Assembly (NCBI RefSeq): GCF_016862195.1
Contig: NZ_BOMM01000035.1
Coordinates: 1-64,000, forward strand
Reading direction: 5' to 3'
DNA from: Paractinoplanes ferrugineus
GTDB taxonomy: Bacteria; Actinomycetota; Actinomycetes; Mycobacteriales; Micromonosporaceae
Length of the DNA: 64,000 nucleotides
A program made the position numbers and the translations under genes. Position 1 is the first letter of the stretch. The number at the start of each line of letters is the position of its first letter. A model generated the notes under the pieces. The model ran no database searches and was not told the origin of the DNA. It saw nothing but the letters and a program-made list of their open reading frames with translations. Shown in pieces: positions 1-8,500 of this stretch.

Positions 1-383
1 CACCTCCAGCAGTGCGCACCCGCAGCGTGCTCATCACCCTGCGCCCCAGTCGTGTGCCCCAGCGGCGGCCTCACCGGGCTGACCTTGGTTCCGCCGACCT
101 CGCGCCTTGGCCTCTGCCCCCGGCCCTGGGAACCGATCTTCGCCCTGGACCCACGCCCTACCTGCCGCGTTGCCTCGACCCCAGTTCGCTACCGGTGCTG
201 GTGGCCGCCTCGCGTAGTGCACCGGCCCCCGCCCGCACCTGCGGTAACCCCGCACCTCGTCGTCACCGTGCGAAGCGTCGCGCTGAAGCTGTAAGGGAAC
301 GCGGCCTCATGGTGGTCAGTCGGGCGCAGTGTGAGCCGACCGCGGTCGCCAGTCAGCCGGGGTGGGGCCAGTCGGCCGCGGTG
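1..383. other. no recognisable gene
   Basis: This stretch lies downstream of moaD (minus strand). Short open frames exist on both strands, but their translations are Arg/Pro-rich and look like the usual by-products of high-GC DNA. No start with a convincing ribosome binding site and no familiar motif was found. It could include the end of a gene outside the window or simply be intergenic. Confidence 0.4.
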
Positions 384-635
384 TCAGCCGCCCGCGAACG
401 GCGGCAGCACGTCGATCGTTGCGCCGGTTGGTAGCGGGGCGCGACGGTCGTGGCAGGTCAAGCCGTCCACCAGGAAGCTCGCCGACTTCAACACCATGGC
501 GAGCCGCTCGCCGTGGCGGTCGGACAGCAACTGGGTCAGCTCGTCGAGTGACGTCGCCTCGGCCGGCTCGGCGGAGACACCGTTGGCGGCAGCTCGGGCA
601 CCGGCGAAGTAGCGGACGGTCAAGCTCGAGGACAT
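384..635 (-). CDS. moaD: MoaD/ThiS-family molybdopterin synthase small subunit
   Basis: Ubiquitin-like sulfur carrier of 83 residues, the normal size for MoaD. It ends in the diagnostic Gly-Gly (residues 82-83), which is adenylated and thiocarboxylated and then delivers sulfur to cPMP in the molybdopterin synthase complex (known for the family). The N-terminal strand (residues 4-10, LTVRYFA) and the C-terminal PPFAGG fit the beta-grasp fold. Its ATG lies 1 nt beyond the moaA stop codon, so the two are almost certainly cotranscribed and translationally coupled. No moaE partner is visible in the window. A ThiS-like or other sulfur-carrier role is the main alternative, but the position beside moaA favours MoaD. 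Confidence 0.88.
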   Translation of the reverse strand: MSSSLTVRYFAGARAAANGVSAEPAEATSLDELTQLLSDRHGERLAMVLKSASFLVDGLTCHDRRAPLPTGATIDVLPPFAGG

Positions 636-636
636 G

Positions 637-1653
637 TCACCCTCCGATCGCGGACATCGGGCGGGCGGGCTGCAGGAAGCTGGGATCGTCGATGCCGTGG
701 CCGGCCCGCTTTCCCCGCATGGCGATCACCCATGCCTCGGCGATCTGGTCGTCGGACGCTCCGGCACGAAGAAGTTTGCGCAGATCGCTCTCGTCGGTCG
801 CGAACAGGCAGTTGCGGACCTGTCCGTCCGCGGTCAGCCGAGTACGGTCGCAATCTCCGCAGAATGGTCTGGTCACGCTGCCGATCACGCCTACTCGGGC
901 GGGGTTCCCGGCGGCATCCAGATGGCCGGGCACCAACCAGGTCTCGGCCGGCGCTGTTCCACGTGAAACCGAGTCAGGCTGAAGATCGAATTCCTGCAGC
1001 GCCGCCAGGATCTCGTCGGCGGTCACCATCGTGTGCCTGTCCCACCGGTGCTGCGCGTCGAGCGGCATCTGCTCGATGAATCGCAGTTGGTAGCCGTTGG
1101 CCAGCGCGAAACGCATCAGTGCCGGCGCCTCGTCGTCGTTGATGCCCCGCATGAGCACCGTATTGATCTTCACGGGCGTCAGTCCGGCCGCGTTGGCCGC
1201 GGTCAGACCGAGCATGACGTCAGCGAACCGATCGCGTCGCGTGAGTGCCTGGAAGCGCTCGGGGTCCAGGGTGTCCAGCGAAACGTTGATCCGGTCGAGC
1301 CCCGCCTCGCGCAAGGGCACGGCCAGCCGCTCCAGCCCGATCCCGTTCGACGTCAGCATCAGCTGAGGCCGCGGTGTGAGCGAAGCGGCGTCCCGCACTA
1401 TGTCGAGCAGCCCGCGTCTGAGCAGGGGTTCCCCGCCGGTGAATCGCACTTCGGTGATCCCGAGCATCGAGACCCCGATCCGAATGAGCCGGCGCACCTC
1501 GTCGTCGGTGAGCTGCTCCTCGCGCGGTAACCAGGCGAGCCCTTCCTCGGGCATGCAGTAAGTGCAGCGGAGATTGCACCGATCGGTGAGCGAGACCCGA
1601 AGATCCCTGGCCACGCGCCCGAATCGATCTGCGAGCTCAAGCACAGACGGCAC
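637..1653 (-). CDS. moaA: GTP 3',8-cyclase MoaA (radical SAM)
   Basis: First enzyme of molybdenum cofactor synthesis, converting GTP to 3',8-cyclo-dihydro-GTP. At 338 residues it has the usual family length. The radical-SAM cluster Cys26-x3-Cys30-x2-Cys33 is intact, as is the C-terminal second 4Fe-4S site Cys265-x2-Cys268-x13-Cys282. The FTGGEPLLR motif (71-79) and the required terminal Gly-Gly (337-338) are present. The start used is GTG at 1653; an in-frame GTG at 1644 is an alternative. It is first gene of a moaA-moaD pair. The Moco theme continues downstream with fdhD and mobA, which lie 4-6 kb away rather than in the same operon. Confidence 0.96.
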   Translation of the reverse strand: MPSVLELADRFGRVARDLRVSLTDRCNLRCTYCMPEEGLAWLPREEQLTDDEVRRLIRIGVSMLGITEVRFTGGEPLLRRGLLDIVRDAASLTPRPQLMLTSNGIGLERLAVPLREAGLDRINVSLDTLDPERFQALTRRDRFADVMLGLTAANAAGLTPVKINTVLMRGINDDEAPALMRFALANGYQLRFIEQMPLDAQHRWDRHTMVTADEILAALQEFDLQPDSVSRGTAPAETWLVPGHLDAAGNPARVGVIGSVTRPFCGDCDRTRLTADGQVRNCLFATDESDLRKLLRAGASDDQIAEAWVIAMRGKRAGHGIDDPSFLQPARPMSAIGG

Positions 1654-1975
1654 CCACCGTCCGAGACCGTCCCGCTTCTCTCATGACTACGAATCTAGCG
1701 GCTGACATAGCCGACTGCCGCTGGCGAAGCAGTGCTTTGGGCAACGCCGGGCCGGGCGATGATTCCACCGGTGGAGCCGGTTGCGGCCCGCTTCCCCGAT
1801 CCACGCGGGCACCTGCGGCGAAGATTCCCCAAGCGGCCTGGCAAGTGCGAGAACCCGTCAACGACGCGCCCTTGGCCGTTGTCGCCAGAACAGACGCCGG
1901 ATTCCAGTTCGACCTCGACAGTTGGCGGAGCGGAATGCGGTTGATCGGCGGCGAGCGGACTGCAAGGGTCGGGCC
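1654..1975. other. intergenic region between divergent moaA and methyltransferase genes
   Basis: A 322-base stretch upstream of both moaA (minus) and the methyltransferase gene (plus), so it should hold both promoters. I see a short inverted repeat with arms AGCGGC and GCCGCT near 1698-1723. I looked for a Moco or cobalamin riboswitch on the moaA side and saw no convincing core. No credible gene is present. Confidence 0.4.
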
Positions 1976-2728
1976 GTGAAGTCGTTTGCGGAACTCGTCG
2001 CCGAAGGCCAGAGCGTTCCCGTCGAAGGGTGGGACTTCTCCTGGTTCGCGGGACGTGCCACCGAGCAGCGGCCCTCGTGGGGCTACGCGCGGCTGATGGG
2101 TGACCGGATGGCCCGCGCCGGTCGGGCGCTCGACCTGCAGACCGGCGGGGGTGAGGTGCTCGCCGGCATACCCGGGGCTCCGCCGACACTGGTGGCCACC
2201 GAGGGCTGGTCACCCAACGCGGCGCTGGCCCGGGAACGACTCGCCGCGTTAAGCGGTCGCGTGGTGGAGGTCGACGAGAACGACGACCTTCCCTTCGAGG
2301 ACGGCTCGTTCGATCTGGTCGTCAGCCGCCACCCGGCCACGTCCCGCTGGAGCGAGGTGGCCCGGGTGCTAGCACCCGGCGGCACCTATTTCTCGCAGCA
2401 GGTCGGAGCCGGCTCAGTGCGTGAACTGACCGACTTCATGATGGGCTCGCAACCGGTTAGCCCGGTCCGCGATCCTGAGCGCGCACGCATCGCCGCGATC
2501 GAGGCCGGCCTGACCGTGGTGGACCTGCGCTCCGAGGCGCTACGGATGGAGTTCTTCGACGTAGCGGCCGTGATCGTTTTTCTCCGCAAGGTCATCTGGA
2601 CCGTCCCGGACTTCACGGTCGCCGCCTATTCCGACCGGTTGGCGGCCCTGCATACACAGATCAGCGAGCACGGCCCGTTCGTCGCTCACTCCCAGCGCTT
2701 CCTGATCGAGGCGAACAAGCCGGTCTGA
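1976..2728 (+). CDS. SAM-dependent methyltransferase-like protein
   Basis: A 250-residue class I methyltransferase-like protein. A motif I-type segment lies at residues 51-60 (ALDLQTGGGE), an acidic end of strand 2 near 74-77, and LPFEDGSFDLVVSRH at 105-119 corresponds to the post-motif III region with the usual D-S-F-D-L-V pattern. I chose the GTG at 1976 because family-like sequence begins there; the open frame continues upstream with low-complexity Arg-rich sequence. Substrate unknown. It converges with the fructosamine-kinase-like gene, with 6 bases between stops. Confidence 0.8.
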   Translation: MKSFAELVAEGQSVPVEGWDFSWFAGRATEQRPSWGYARLMGDRMARAGRALDLQTGGGEVLAGIPGAPPTLVATEGWSPNAALARERLAALSGRVVEVDENDDLPFEDGSFDLVVSRHPATSRWSEVARVLAPGGTYFSQQVGAGSVRELTDFMMGSQPVSPVRDPERARIAAIEAGLTVVDLRSEALRMEFFDVAAVIVFLRKVIWTVPDFTVAAYSDRLAALHTQISEHGPFVAHSQRFLIEANKPV

Positions 2729-2734
2729 CCCGCG

Positions 2735-3631
2735 TCAGAACGCGCGCAGCGCCTTGGTCGCGGCCGTGACCACCGCGTTCTGGTAGGCGCCGCCGAAGGC
2801 CGCCGCGTGCACCAGCAGCAGATGAAGTTGGTGCAGGGGAATCCGGGCATGCCACCCGTCGGCCAGGGGGCGGACCTCCAGATATGCCGACAGGATGCGG
2901 TCGAGATGTGCGGCGCCGCCGAACAGATGGAGATTGGCCAGATCGGTCTCCGGGTGACCGCCGTGGGCCGCGGGGTCGATCAGATAGGCCCGGTCGCCGG
3001 TGGACCACAGGATGTTGCCGGGCCAGAGGTCGCCATGGGTGCGACTTGGCGTCACGTCCTCGGTCATGTCGGCCAGCCTGTCGAGGACCTGGTCGACGAC
3101 CGCTGTGTCGGACGGGGACAGGGCGCCGTTGGCGGCCGACGACTTCAGGTAGGGCCAGAGCCGGCGCTCGGCGAACCAGGCCGGCCACGGGCCCGGGTGT
3201 GGGGTGTTGTCCATGGGTAGCGGGCCGATGTAGCCCGGCCACGGAGCGCCGAATGCCTCGGCCGGGGCGCCGTGCAGCGCGGCCAGGGCGCGGCCGAGGC
3301 GTTCGGCGGCGGTCGCGGTGGCGGGCGCTGAATCGATCCAGTCCAGAGCGATCATCTGGGGAAGAACCACCAGCAGTTCGGGGGTGGCCGCGCCGGCCTC
3401 GGCCAGCCAGCGCAGACCGTTGGCCTCCGCCTCGAAGAAGCCGGTCGGCGGGTCGCCGGCAGCCCAGGTCTTGGCGAACAACGACGTGCCGTCGTCCAGT
3501 GTCAGGCGGCTCGCGGCGGAGACGCTGCCGCCCCCCACCGGCGTCTCGCGGATGCGCTGGTGAGTGAGAAATGTCGGGAGATGCTCGGGGTGCGCGCGTA
3601 AGTACGCCTGGTCCACGGGGCTATCTTCCAC
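2735..3631 (-). CDS. fructosamine kinase family protein
   Basis: A 298-residue member of the fructosamine/ketosamine-3-kinase family (aminoglycoside-phosphotransferase fold). Lys54 is in the expected ATP-binding position, HGDLWPGN (199-206) is the catalytic loop and IDP (218-220) the metal-binding DFG-like motif. Family members phosphorylate sugar-amine adducts such as fructosamines so that they are removed from proteins or metabolites. Start ATG at 3631; a GTG six codons in is a possible alternative. It is divergent from the GNAT gene, with about 40 bases between them. Confidence 0.88.
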   Translation of the reverse strand: MEDSPVDQAYLRAHPEHLPTFLTHQRIRETPVGGGSVSAASRLTLDDGTSLFAKTWAAGDPPTGFFEAEANGLRWLAEAGAATPELLVVLPQMIALDWIDSAPATATAAERLGRALAALHGAPAEAFGAPWPGYIGPLPMDNTPHPGPWPAWFAERRLWPYLKSSAANGALSPSDTAVVDQVLDRLADMTEDVTPSRTHGDLWPGNILWSTGDRAYLIDPAAHGGHPETDLANLHLFGGAAHLDRILSAYLEVRPLADGWHARIPLHQLHLLLVHAAAFGGAYQNAVVTAATKALRAF

Positions 3632-3672
3632 TTCGGCTCACGGACGCCCGAAATCGGAGTCAAAATGTCGGC

Positions 3673-4176
3673 ATGAGCCCTGTCACAGTGCGTTCGTACC
3701 GTCCGGGTGACCACTCCGCGGGTCGGCGACTGTGGTCTGAGCTGACCAATCAACACAACAGCATGTATGGGGAGCCGGCCGACGACAGGGGCGAGGGCTT
3801 CGAGGAATATCTGACCCGTCTCGATCTGAGCGGGCTCTGGGTGGCCGATCACGCGGACGACGGGGTGATCGGGTTGGTCGGGCTGACCATGCGGGGGCGG
3901 GTCGGCGTGGTGGAGCCGATCGTCGTCACGGTCTCTCACCGACACAAGGGTGTGGGGCGCAAACTGCTGAGACACGTGGCGAACGAGGCCAAGAAGCGGA
4001 ACATGACCACCCTGACGATCTCGCCGGACTCGCGAAACGTGGATGCCATCCGGAGCCTGCACGCGGCCGGTTACGACGTGCTTTCCTCTGTTGAGTTGAC
4101 CCTCGACCTCGGGCGGCACCCTCAGGAGCGGCACCGGGAAGGGGTGGAACTGCACGATATGCAGTTCCGCTCGTAG
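3673..4176 (+). CDS. GNAT family N-acetyltransferase
   Basis: A 167-residue GNAT acetyltransferase. The acetyl-CoA pyrophosphate loop is recognisable in the segment HRHKGVGRKLLRHVANEA (Q/R-x-x-G-x-G/A type), preceded by the long beta strand VVEPIVVTVS. The ATG at 3673 was chosen because homologous-looking sequence begins there; the open frame extends upstream into the divergent promoter region. Substrate unknown. A DnaA-box hairpin follows the stop at once. Confidence 0.85.
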   Translation: MSPVTVRSYRPGDHSAGRRLWSELTNQHNSMYGEPADDRGEGFEEYLTRLDLSGLWVADHADDGVIGLVGLTMRGRVGVVEPIVVTVSHRHKGVGRKLLRHVANEAKKRNMTTLTISPDSRNVDAIRSLHAAGYDVLSSVELTLDLGRHPQERHREGVELHDMQFRS

Positions 4177-4194
4177 GTCGCACAAGATTCTTTG

Positions 4195-4229
4195 GAGCCT
4201 GTGGACAACGGTGCGTTGTCCACAGGCTC
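4195..4229. promoter_or_regulatory. perfect inverted repeat made of two DnaA boxes
   Basis: Arms at 4195-4209 and 4215-4229 are 15-bp perfect reverse complements around the 5-base loop GGTGC. Each arm contains the actinobacterial consensus DnaA box TTGTCCACA, on the plus strand at 4216-4224 and on the minus strand at 4200-4208. No T-run follows directly, so a simple terminator for the GNAT gene is less satisfying than a DnaA-binding site, although the hairpin could do both. Confidence 0.65.
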
Positions 4230-4276
4230 ACGTTTTGGCACTTCCCTGATCGGCTCGGGACGCCAAGCTCATCGGC

Positions 4277-5365
4277 ATGACCCCGGATTGCTCGATCACC
4301 GTCCGTTCCGCCGCCGAGGCAGTCGCTTACGCGCCCTATGTCATCGGTTTCCATCCCACCGACAGCATCGTCGTGCTGTGCCTCGCCCGGCGGATCGTCG
4401 TCGTGGGCATGCGCTACGACCTGCCACCGCCGGCCGAGGCACTCGACGACGTGGCCGAGATGATCGCGCTCCAGCGAGCTCCGGAGGTGATAGTCCTCGG
4501 CTACGGGCCACCGCCCGCGGTGACCCCGGCGGTGCACGCCCTGCTGGCCGCCCTCGAGCCAACCGGGGTGCGGGTCACCGAGGCACTCCGGATCACCGAG
4601 GGACGCTGGTGGTCCTACACGTGCGCTGATCCCTCGTGCTGCCCGCCCGACGGCACGCCGTGCCGGTCCGACCTGGCGGCCGAGGCGGTCTATCGCGGGT
4701 TGGTGGCGCTGCCCGACCGGAAGGCGCTGGTCGCTCGGGTGGCGCCGGCCGAGGGTGCCGTGCGCCGGGAGATGGCGGAGGCCACCGTGAAAGCCCAAGC
4801 CCGCTTCACCGACCTGACCGCGGCGGACGTCGAGGCTGGACGCGGCGGGCGCCTGGTGCGTAAAGCCGGACGGCAGGCGATCCGGGAGGCCGAGCGAGTC
4901 GCGCGTGCGGGCCGAATGCCGTCATGCAAGGAGGTCGCCTGGCTGGGTGTCCTGATGGTCGAGTCGGTGGTGCTCGACTATGCCCTGGAGCGCTCCGGCC
5001 CGGAGGAGTGGCGGATGCGGTTGTGGAACGAGGTGCTGCGCCTCGTCGACCCGGTCTATGCGCCGGGCCCGGCCTGTGTGCTCGGATTCGCCGCCTGGCA
5101 GTCCGGTGACGGAGCGTTGGCACGTGTCGCGCTCGACCGAGCCCTGCGAGAAAATCCGGGCAATCGGATAGCCGGTGCCCTCGACCGGATCTTGAGCGCC
5201 GGAATCGGGCCGACGGCGCTGGTGGCCCTGCACCCGCCGGGGACGGAGCCATCATCGGCCAGGAATCAGGCCGAGCAGGCGAGGGCGAAGGACAAGAAGC
5301 GGGGTCGGCCGGCGGCCGGTGCCGGGCGGCGGATTCGTCGCGGCACCCGCCGCCAATCGCTGTGA
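4277..5365 (+). CDS. DUF4192 domain-containing protein
   Basis: A 362-residue actinobacterial DUF4192 protein. The typical N-terminus is present: YAPYVIGFHPTDSIVVLCL (20-38) and a following strand-rich half. The central W-x-Y-x-C-x-x-x-x-C-C-P segment (WWSYTCADPSCCPPDGTP) is characteristic of the family. A conserved AAWQSGDGALARVALDRAL repeat-like helical pair lies in the C-terminal half, and a basic Arg/Lys-rich tail ends the protein. Function unknown in the literature known to me. It starts 48 bases after the DnaA-box hairpin. Confidence 0.88.
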   Translation: MTPDCSITVRSAAEAVAYAPYVIGFHPTDSIVVLCLARRIVVVGMRYDLPPPAEALDDVAEMIALQRAPEVIVLGYGPPPAVTPAVHALLAALEPTGVRVTEALRITEGRWWSYTCADPSCCPPDGTPCRSDLAAEAVYRGLVALPDRKALVARVAPAEGAVRREMAEATVKAQARFTDLTAADVEAGRGGRLVRKAGRQAIREAERVARAGRMPSCKEVAWLGVLMVESVVLDYALERSGPEEWRMRLWNEVLRLVDPVYAPGPACVLGFAAWQSGDGALARVALDRALRENPGNRIAGALDRILSAGIGPTALVALHPPGTEPSSARNQAEQARAKDKKRGRPAAGAGRRIRRGTRRQSL

Positions 5366-5380
5366 CCGGCGGCGGGCACC

Positions 5381-5432
5381 GGTCGCGGGCACCAGTTGCG
5401 GGCAACGGTTGCGGGGCAGCGGTTGCGGGCGC
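5381..5432. repeat. imperfect short tandem repeat, four units of 12-14 bases
   Basis: Four consecutive units of the form GGTYGCGGGCAMC lie at 5381-5393, 5394-5406, 5407-5420 and 5421-5432, in the gap between the convergent ends of the DUF4192 gene and fdhD. They encode nothing on either strand. Confidence 0.6.
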
Positions 5433-5526
5433 GGCCGGCGCCGCCCGGCGGGTGAAGGTGCGCGAAGGCGGTCCGATCGACGGCCACTCCGGCGAACCTC
5501 CAGCGCGGAGGCAAGACTCGGAGTGC

Positions 5527-6354
5527 TCAGACGGTTACGCGGTGAGTTGCCGTGTAGACGTTCATCGTGGCGCCGCGGAGGAAGCCGACCAGGGTCATCC
5601 CGGCCTCGTCGGCCAGTTCCGCGGCCAGGGTGCTCGGTGCCGACACCGCCGCGAGCAGCGGGATTCCGGCCATCCAAGCCTTCTGGGTGAGTTCGAAACT
5701 GGCGCGGCCGGAGACCAGCAGCAGGTGACCGGTGAGTGGCAACCGGCCCTCGCGCGCGGCCCAACCGATCACTTTGTCGACCGCGTTGTGCCGGCCCACG
5801 TCCTCGCGCAACACCACGAGCTCGCCGGCCGCCGTGAACAGCCCGGCCGCATGCAGTCCGCCGGTGCGGTCGAAGGTGCGCTGGGCGGCCCGCAGCAGGT
5901 CGGGCAGCGCCGCAAGGGTGCCGGCGGGCACGACGGTGGGGTCGCCGGACACGTCGAACTGCGAGCGGGTGCGCACCGCGTCGATGCTCGCTTTGCCGCA
6001 GACACCGCAGGAACTCGTCGTGTAGAAGTTCCGGCTCGGGTCGGTGACCGGCGGTGGCACGTCGGCGCCGAGGGTCACGTCGACCACGTTGTACGTGTTG
6101 GGGGTGTCGGTGCCGGCACACAGCTGGGCGGTCACCACGTCCTCGGCCGAGCTGATGATCCCTTCGCTGAGGAGGAAGCCGATGGTGAGGTCGATGTCCT
6201 GTCCGGGCGTGCGCATCGTGACGGCGAGCGGCCGCTTGCGCACCCGGATCTCGAGCGGTTCCTCGGCGGCCAGTTCGTCCGGTCCGCGCCGAGGAGCGCC
6301 GGCCATGTTCAGGTTGATCTTCACGACCGGTCGCCGGGTCGACGTACGTGCCAT
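5527..6354 (-). CDS. fdhD: formate dehydrogenase accessory sulfurtransferase FdhD
   Basis: A 275-residue FdhD, which takes sulfur from a cysteine desulfurase and delivers it to the Moco/bis-MGD of formate dehydrogenase. The functional cysteine pair Cys116-x2-Cys119 sits in the signature SSCGVCG, and EEPLEIRV (31-38) and the R-E-D-V-G-R-H-N-A-V-D-K motif in the C-terminal half are intact. No formate dehydrogenase subunit is visible in the window. It is divergent from mobA, leaving about 126 bases for both promoters. Confidence 0.96.
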   Translation of the reverse strand: MARTSTRRPVVKINLNMAGAPRRGPDELAAEEPLEIRVRKRPLAVTMRTPGQDIDLTIGFLLSEGIISSAEDVVTAQLCAGTDTPNTYNVVDVTLGADVPPPVTDPSRNFYTTSSCGVCGKASIDAVRTRSQFDVSGDPTVVPAGTLAALPDLLRAAQRTFDRTGGLHAAGLFTAAGELVVLREDVGRHNAVDKVIGWAAREGRLPLTGHLLLVSGRASFELTQKAWMAGIPLLAAVSAPSTLAAELADEAGMTLVGFLRGATMNVYTATHRVTV

Positions 6355-6480
6355 GGGTCGAGCCTATGCCCGCGAGCATCGATGTCGGGAGGCCGGAAAC
6401 AGCGCGCGGCCGATAGTGATCCACGACCGCGAAGTGAGCGCGCGGTCACGCTCGACACGCGCTCGGGATACGGTACGTAC

Positions 6481-7080
6481 GTGGGAGGGTTTGCGGCGGT
6501 GGTGCTGGCCGGTGGCGCGGCACGGCGGATGGGCGGCGCGGACAAGCCGATGGTGCCCGTCGGCGGTCAGTCCATGCTGACCCGAGTCCTGGCCGCGGTG
6601 CATGATGCCGATCCGCGGATCGTGGTCGGCCCGGTGCCGCCCGACCTGCCGGTTCCCGTGCACTCCACCCGGGAGCAGCCGCCCGGCAGCGGCCCGGTCG
6701 CGGCCACCGCGGCGGGTCTCGCGCTCGTGCCCGCGAACGTCACGTTCACCGCCTTGCTGGCCGCCGATCTTCCGCTGTTGACCGGCGAGGCGATCGACGT
6801 GCTGCGGCTGACCGCCGAGTCGGCGCCGATGCAGGGGGCGGTCTACCGCGACGCCGAGGGCCGGCGGCAGATGCTGTGCGGCGTGTGGCGTACCGCGGCG
6901 TTGCGTGACGCCGTGGCGCGGCTCGAGGAGGAACGCGGAAGTTTGGCCGGGGCCTCGGTTCGCGAGTTGATGGAATACCTGCGGGTGGCCGAGGTGTCCT
7001 GGCGCCGGCCGGGCCCGCCGCCGTGGTTCGACTGTGACACCGACGACGACCTCCGCACCGCCGAAGAATGGGCCAGGTGA
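6481..7080 (+). CDS. mobA: molybdenum cofactor guanylyltransferase (MobA-like)
   Basis: A 199-residue nucleotidyltransferase. The signature LAGGAARRMGGADK (9-22) is the MobA/MocA nucleotide-binding motif, and Asp96 in LLAADLPLL is the Mg-binding residue. It would link GMP (or CMP if MocA-like) to molybdopterin. The GTG at 6481 is chosen because the preceding in-frame sequence is antisense to fdhD and the N-terminal strand begins here. The partnership with fdhD, moaA and moaD in the same 7 kb supports MobA over an unrelated nucleotidyltransferase. Confidence 0.88.
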   Translation: MGGFAAVVLAGGAARRMGGADKPMVPVGGQSMLTRVLAAVHDADPRIVVGPVPPDLPVPVHSTREQPPGSGPVAATAAGLALVPANVTFTALLAADLPLLTGEAIDVLRLTAESAPMQGAVYRDAEGRRQMLCGVWRTAALRDAVARLEEERGSLAGASVRELMEYLRVAEVSWRRPGPPPWFDCDTDDDLRTAEEWAR

Positions 7081-7126
7081 CCCGACCTTGGCGCCAAGCC
7101 GGGGAAGCACGGGAGAAGGGGCCACG

Positions 7127-7366
7127 ATGAGCGAGCTGGAGGCCTGGGTCGAGGCCGCGAGCGAGGAGTTGGGCCTGGACGCGGCGGAGGTGCCGGTCAA
7201 GGCGGTGCTCGACGTGGCTCGCGACGTCGCCCACGGTGTCGTCCGGCCGGGAGCGCCCGTTTCCGCGTACCTCATGGGGGTCGCGGTGGGGCGCGGCGCG
7301 GATCCCGCGGACGTGGCGGATCGGCTTTCTCAGCTTGCGCTCTCGTGGTCGAAACCCGCCTCCTGA
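7127..7366 (+). CDS. DUF6457 domain protein, MobA-associated
   Basis: A 79-residue helical protein starting at ATG 7127, 46 bases after mobA. The sequence ELEAWVEAASEELGLD and the run RDVAHGVVRPGAPVSAYLMG match the small DUF6457 family, which in other actinobacteria lies beside, or is fused to, MobA (recalled, not searched). A role in Moco maturation is inferred from context only. Confidence 0.75.
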   Translation: MSELEAWVEAASEELGLDAAEVPVKAVLDVARDVAHGVVRPGAPVSAYLMGVAVGRGADPADVADRLSQLALSWSKPAS

Positions 7367-7403
7367 GGTCTCTCGATAAGGTGACGGAGACGGAGGTGGG
7401 ATC

Positions 7404-8492
7404 ATGACGGCAGACAGCGCCGCAGATGAGTCGAACGACAACATCCTGCTCGATGAACCGAGCACGGCTGACCTGCGGGCCAAGGTGACCGAGGCCTGGC
7501 GCGAGTTCGCGAGTGCGCTTGCAGCACTGGTGCCGACACTCGCTCCGGGCGCGCACGTGGACGTGACACTCGACCCGACGGCGTCGGGCACCGGGCTCGC
7601 CGTTTACTCGGTGAGCCTGCGCGTGCTGCCCGCCGGGGTGGTCGAGGCGCTTGCGGTCGGCAACGCGGAACTGCCCGAGGGCTACCGCATGGACCGGGCC
7701 ACGGTCGCCGACCTGGTGGCTCTGGGCTGGTCGCCGCCGGGCGTGCTGCCGGGTTCGGGCGACTCGTTCGGCCTGAGCTCCACCCAGGCCAAGGCCAGCA
7801 GCCTGGCCACCATCGTCAGCCGCACCCTGCGTGACGTCTACGGTGCGCCGCACCCGGCGTTCCTGGTCTATCTCGTGCACGACGAGAACGACGAGCCGAT
7901 CGAGTCGGCGCCGCTGGCCACCGCGCGGCACGAGCCGGGCATCGGCGAGGTTCTCGACCTCGACGACCTCGACGACCTGGACGAGGAAGGGCTGTCGGCG
8001 GCGCTCGCCACCGCGGCCGACGACGTGCCGCTCGAGGAGCGGGTGCGCACGGTTGTGGCGACGATGACCAAGACGCCTGTCGACCAGCTTCAGGTGGACA
8101 CCGACGGGGACATCGGCATCCGGGCCGGCTCGGCGATGGTTTTCGTCCGGGTCCGGGATAATCCGCCGCTGGTCGACGTCTTCTCGCCGATCCTCACCGA
8201 GGTCGAGCCGACCGAGGATCTTTACGTCAAGCTGTCCGAGCTGACCAACCGGATGCCGATCGGCCGTCTCTACATCGCGCAGGACACGGTGTGGGCGTCG
8301 ATCCCGGTCTTCGGCCGCAACTTCCAGGCCACCCACCTCATGCTCGCGGTGCAGGTGATGACCGGCCTGGCCGACGAGCTCGACGACCGGCTGCACGGCG
8401 AGTTCGGCGGCAAGCGCTTCTTCGGCGAAGGCGACAAACCCGCGCCGTCGAAGCAGCCCACCGAAGATCACCGCACCGGCATGTACCTCTAG
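7404..8492 (+). CDS. YbjN/T3SS-chaperone-like domain protein
   Basis: A 362-residue cytoplasmic protein. An N-terminal alpha/beta part (about 20-170) is followed by an acidic linker rich in Asp-Leu repeats (around 183-195) and a C-terminal YbjN-like domain (about 215-340), with the family pattern of a strand-rich FVRV..NPPLVDVFSPIL followed by LSELTNRMPIGRLYI. The YbjN/CesT-like fold binds peptides in type III chaperones; the actual role here is unknown. No signal peptide or membrane segment is visible. It ends 9 bases before the convergent lipoprotein gene. Confidence 0.75.
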   Translation: MTADSAADESNDNILLDEPSTADLRAKVTEAWREFASALAALVPTLAPGAHVDVTLDPTASGTGLAVYSVSLRVLPAGVVEALAVGNAELPEGYRMDRATVADLVALGWSPPGVLPGSGDSFGLSSTQAKASSLATIVSRTLRDVYGAPHPAFLVYLVHDENDEPIESAPLATARHEPGIGEVLDLDDLDDLDEEGLSAALATAADDVPLEERVRTVVATMTKTPVDQLQVDTDGDIGIRAGSAMVFVRVRDNPPLVDVFSPILTEVEPTEDLYVKLSELTNRMPIGRLYIAQDTVWASIPVFGRNFQATHLMLAVQVMTGLADELDDRLHGEFGGKRFFGEGDKPAPSKQPTEDHRTGMYL

Positions 8493-8500
8493 ACCGGCAC

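Noticed and set aside
1654..1975. Riboswitch (Moco or cobalamin) before moaA
   Set aside because: No conserved core, only a short inverted repeat and chance matches such as GGGAAGC.
7950..7995. Acidic Asp-Leu repeat in the YbjN-like gene as a microsatellite
   Set aside because: Short, imperfect and in frame; it is an ordinary acidic linker.
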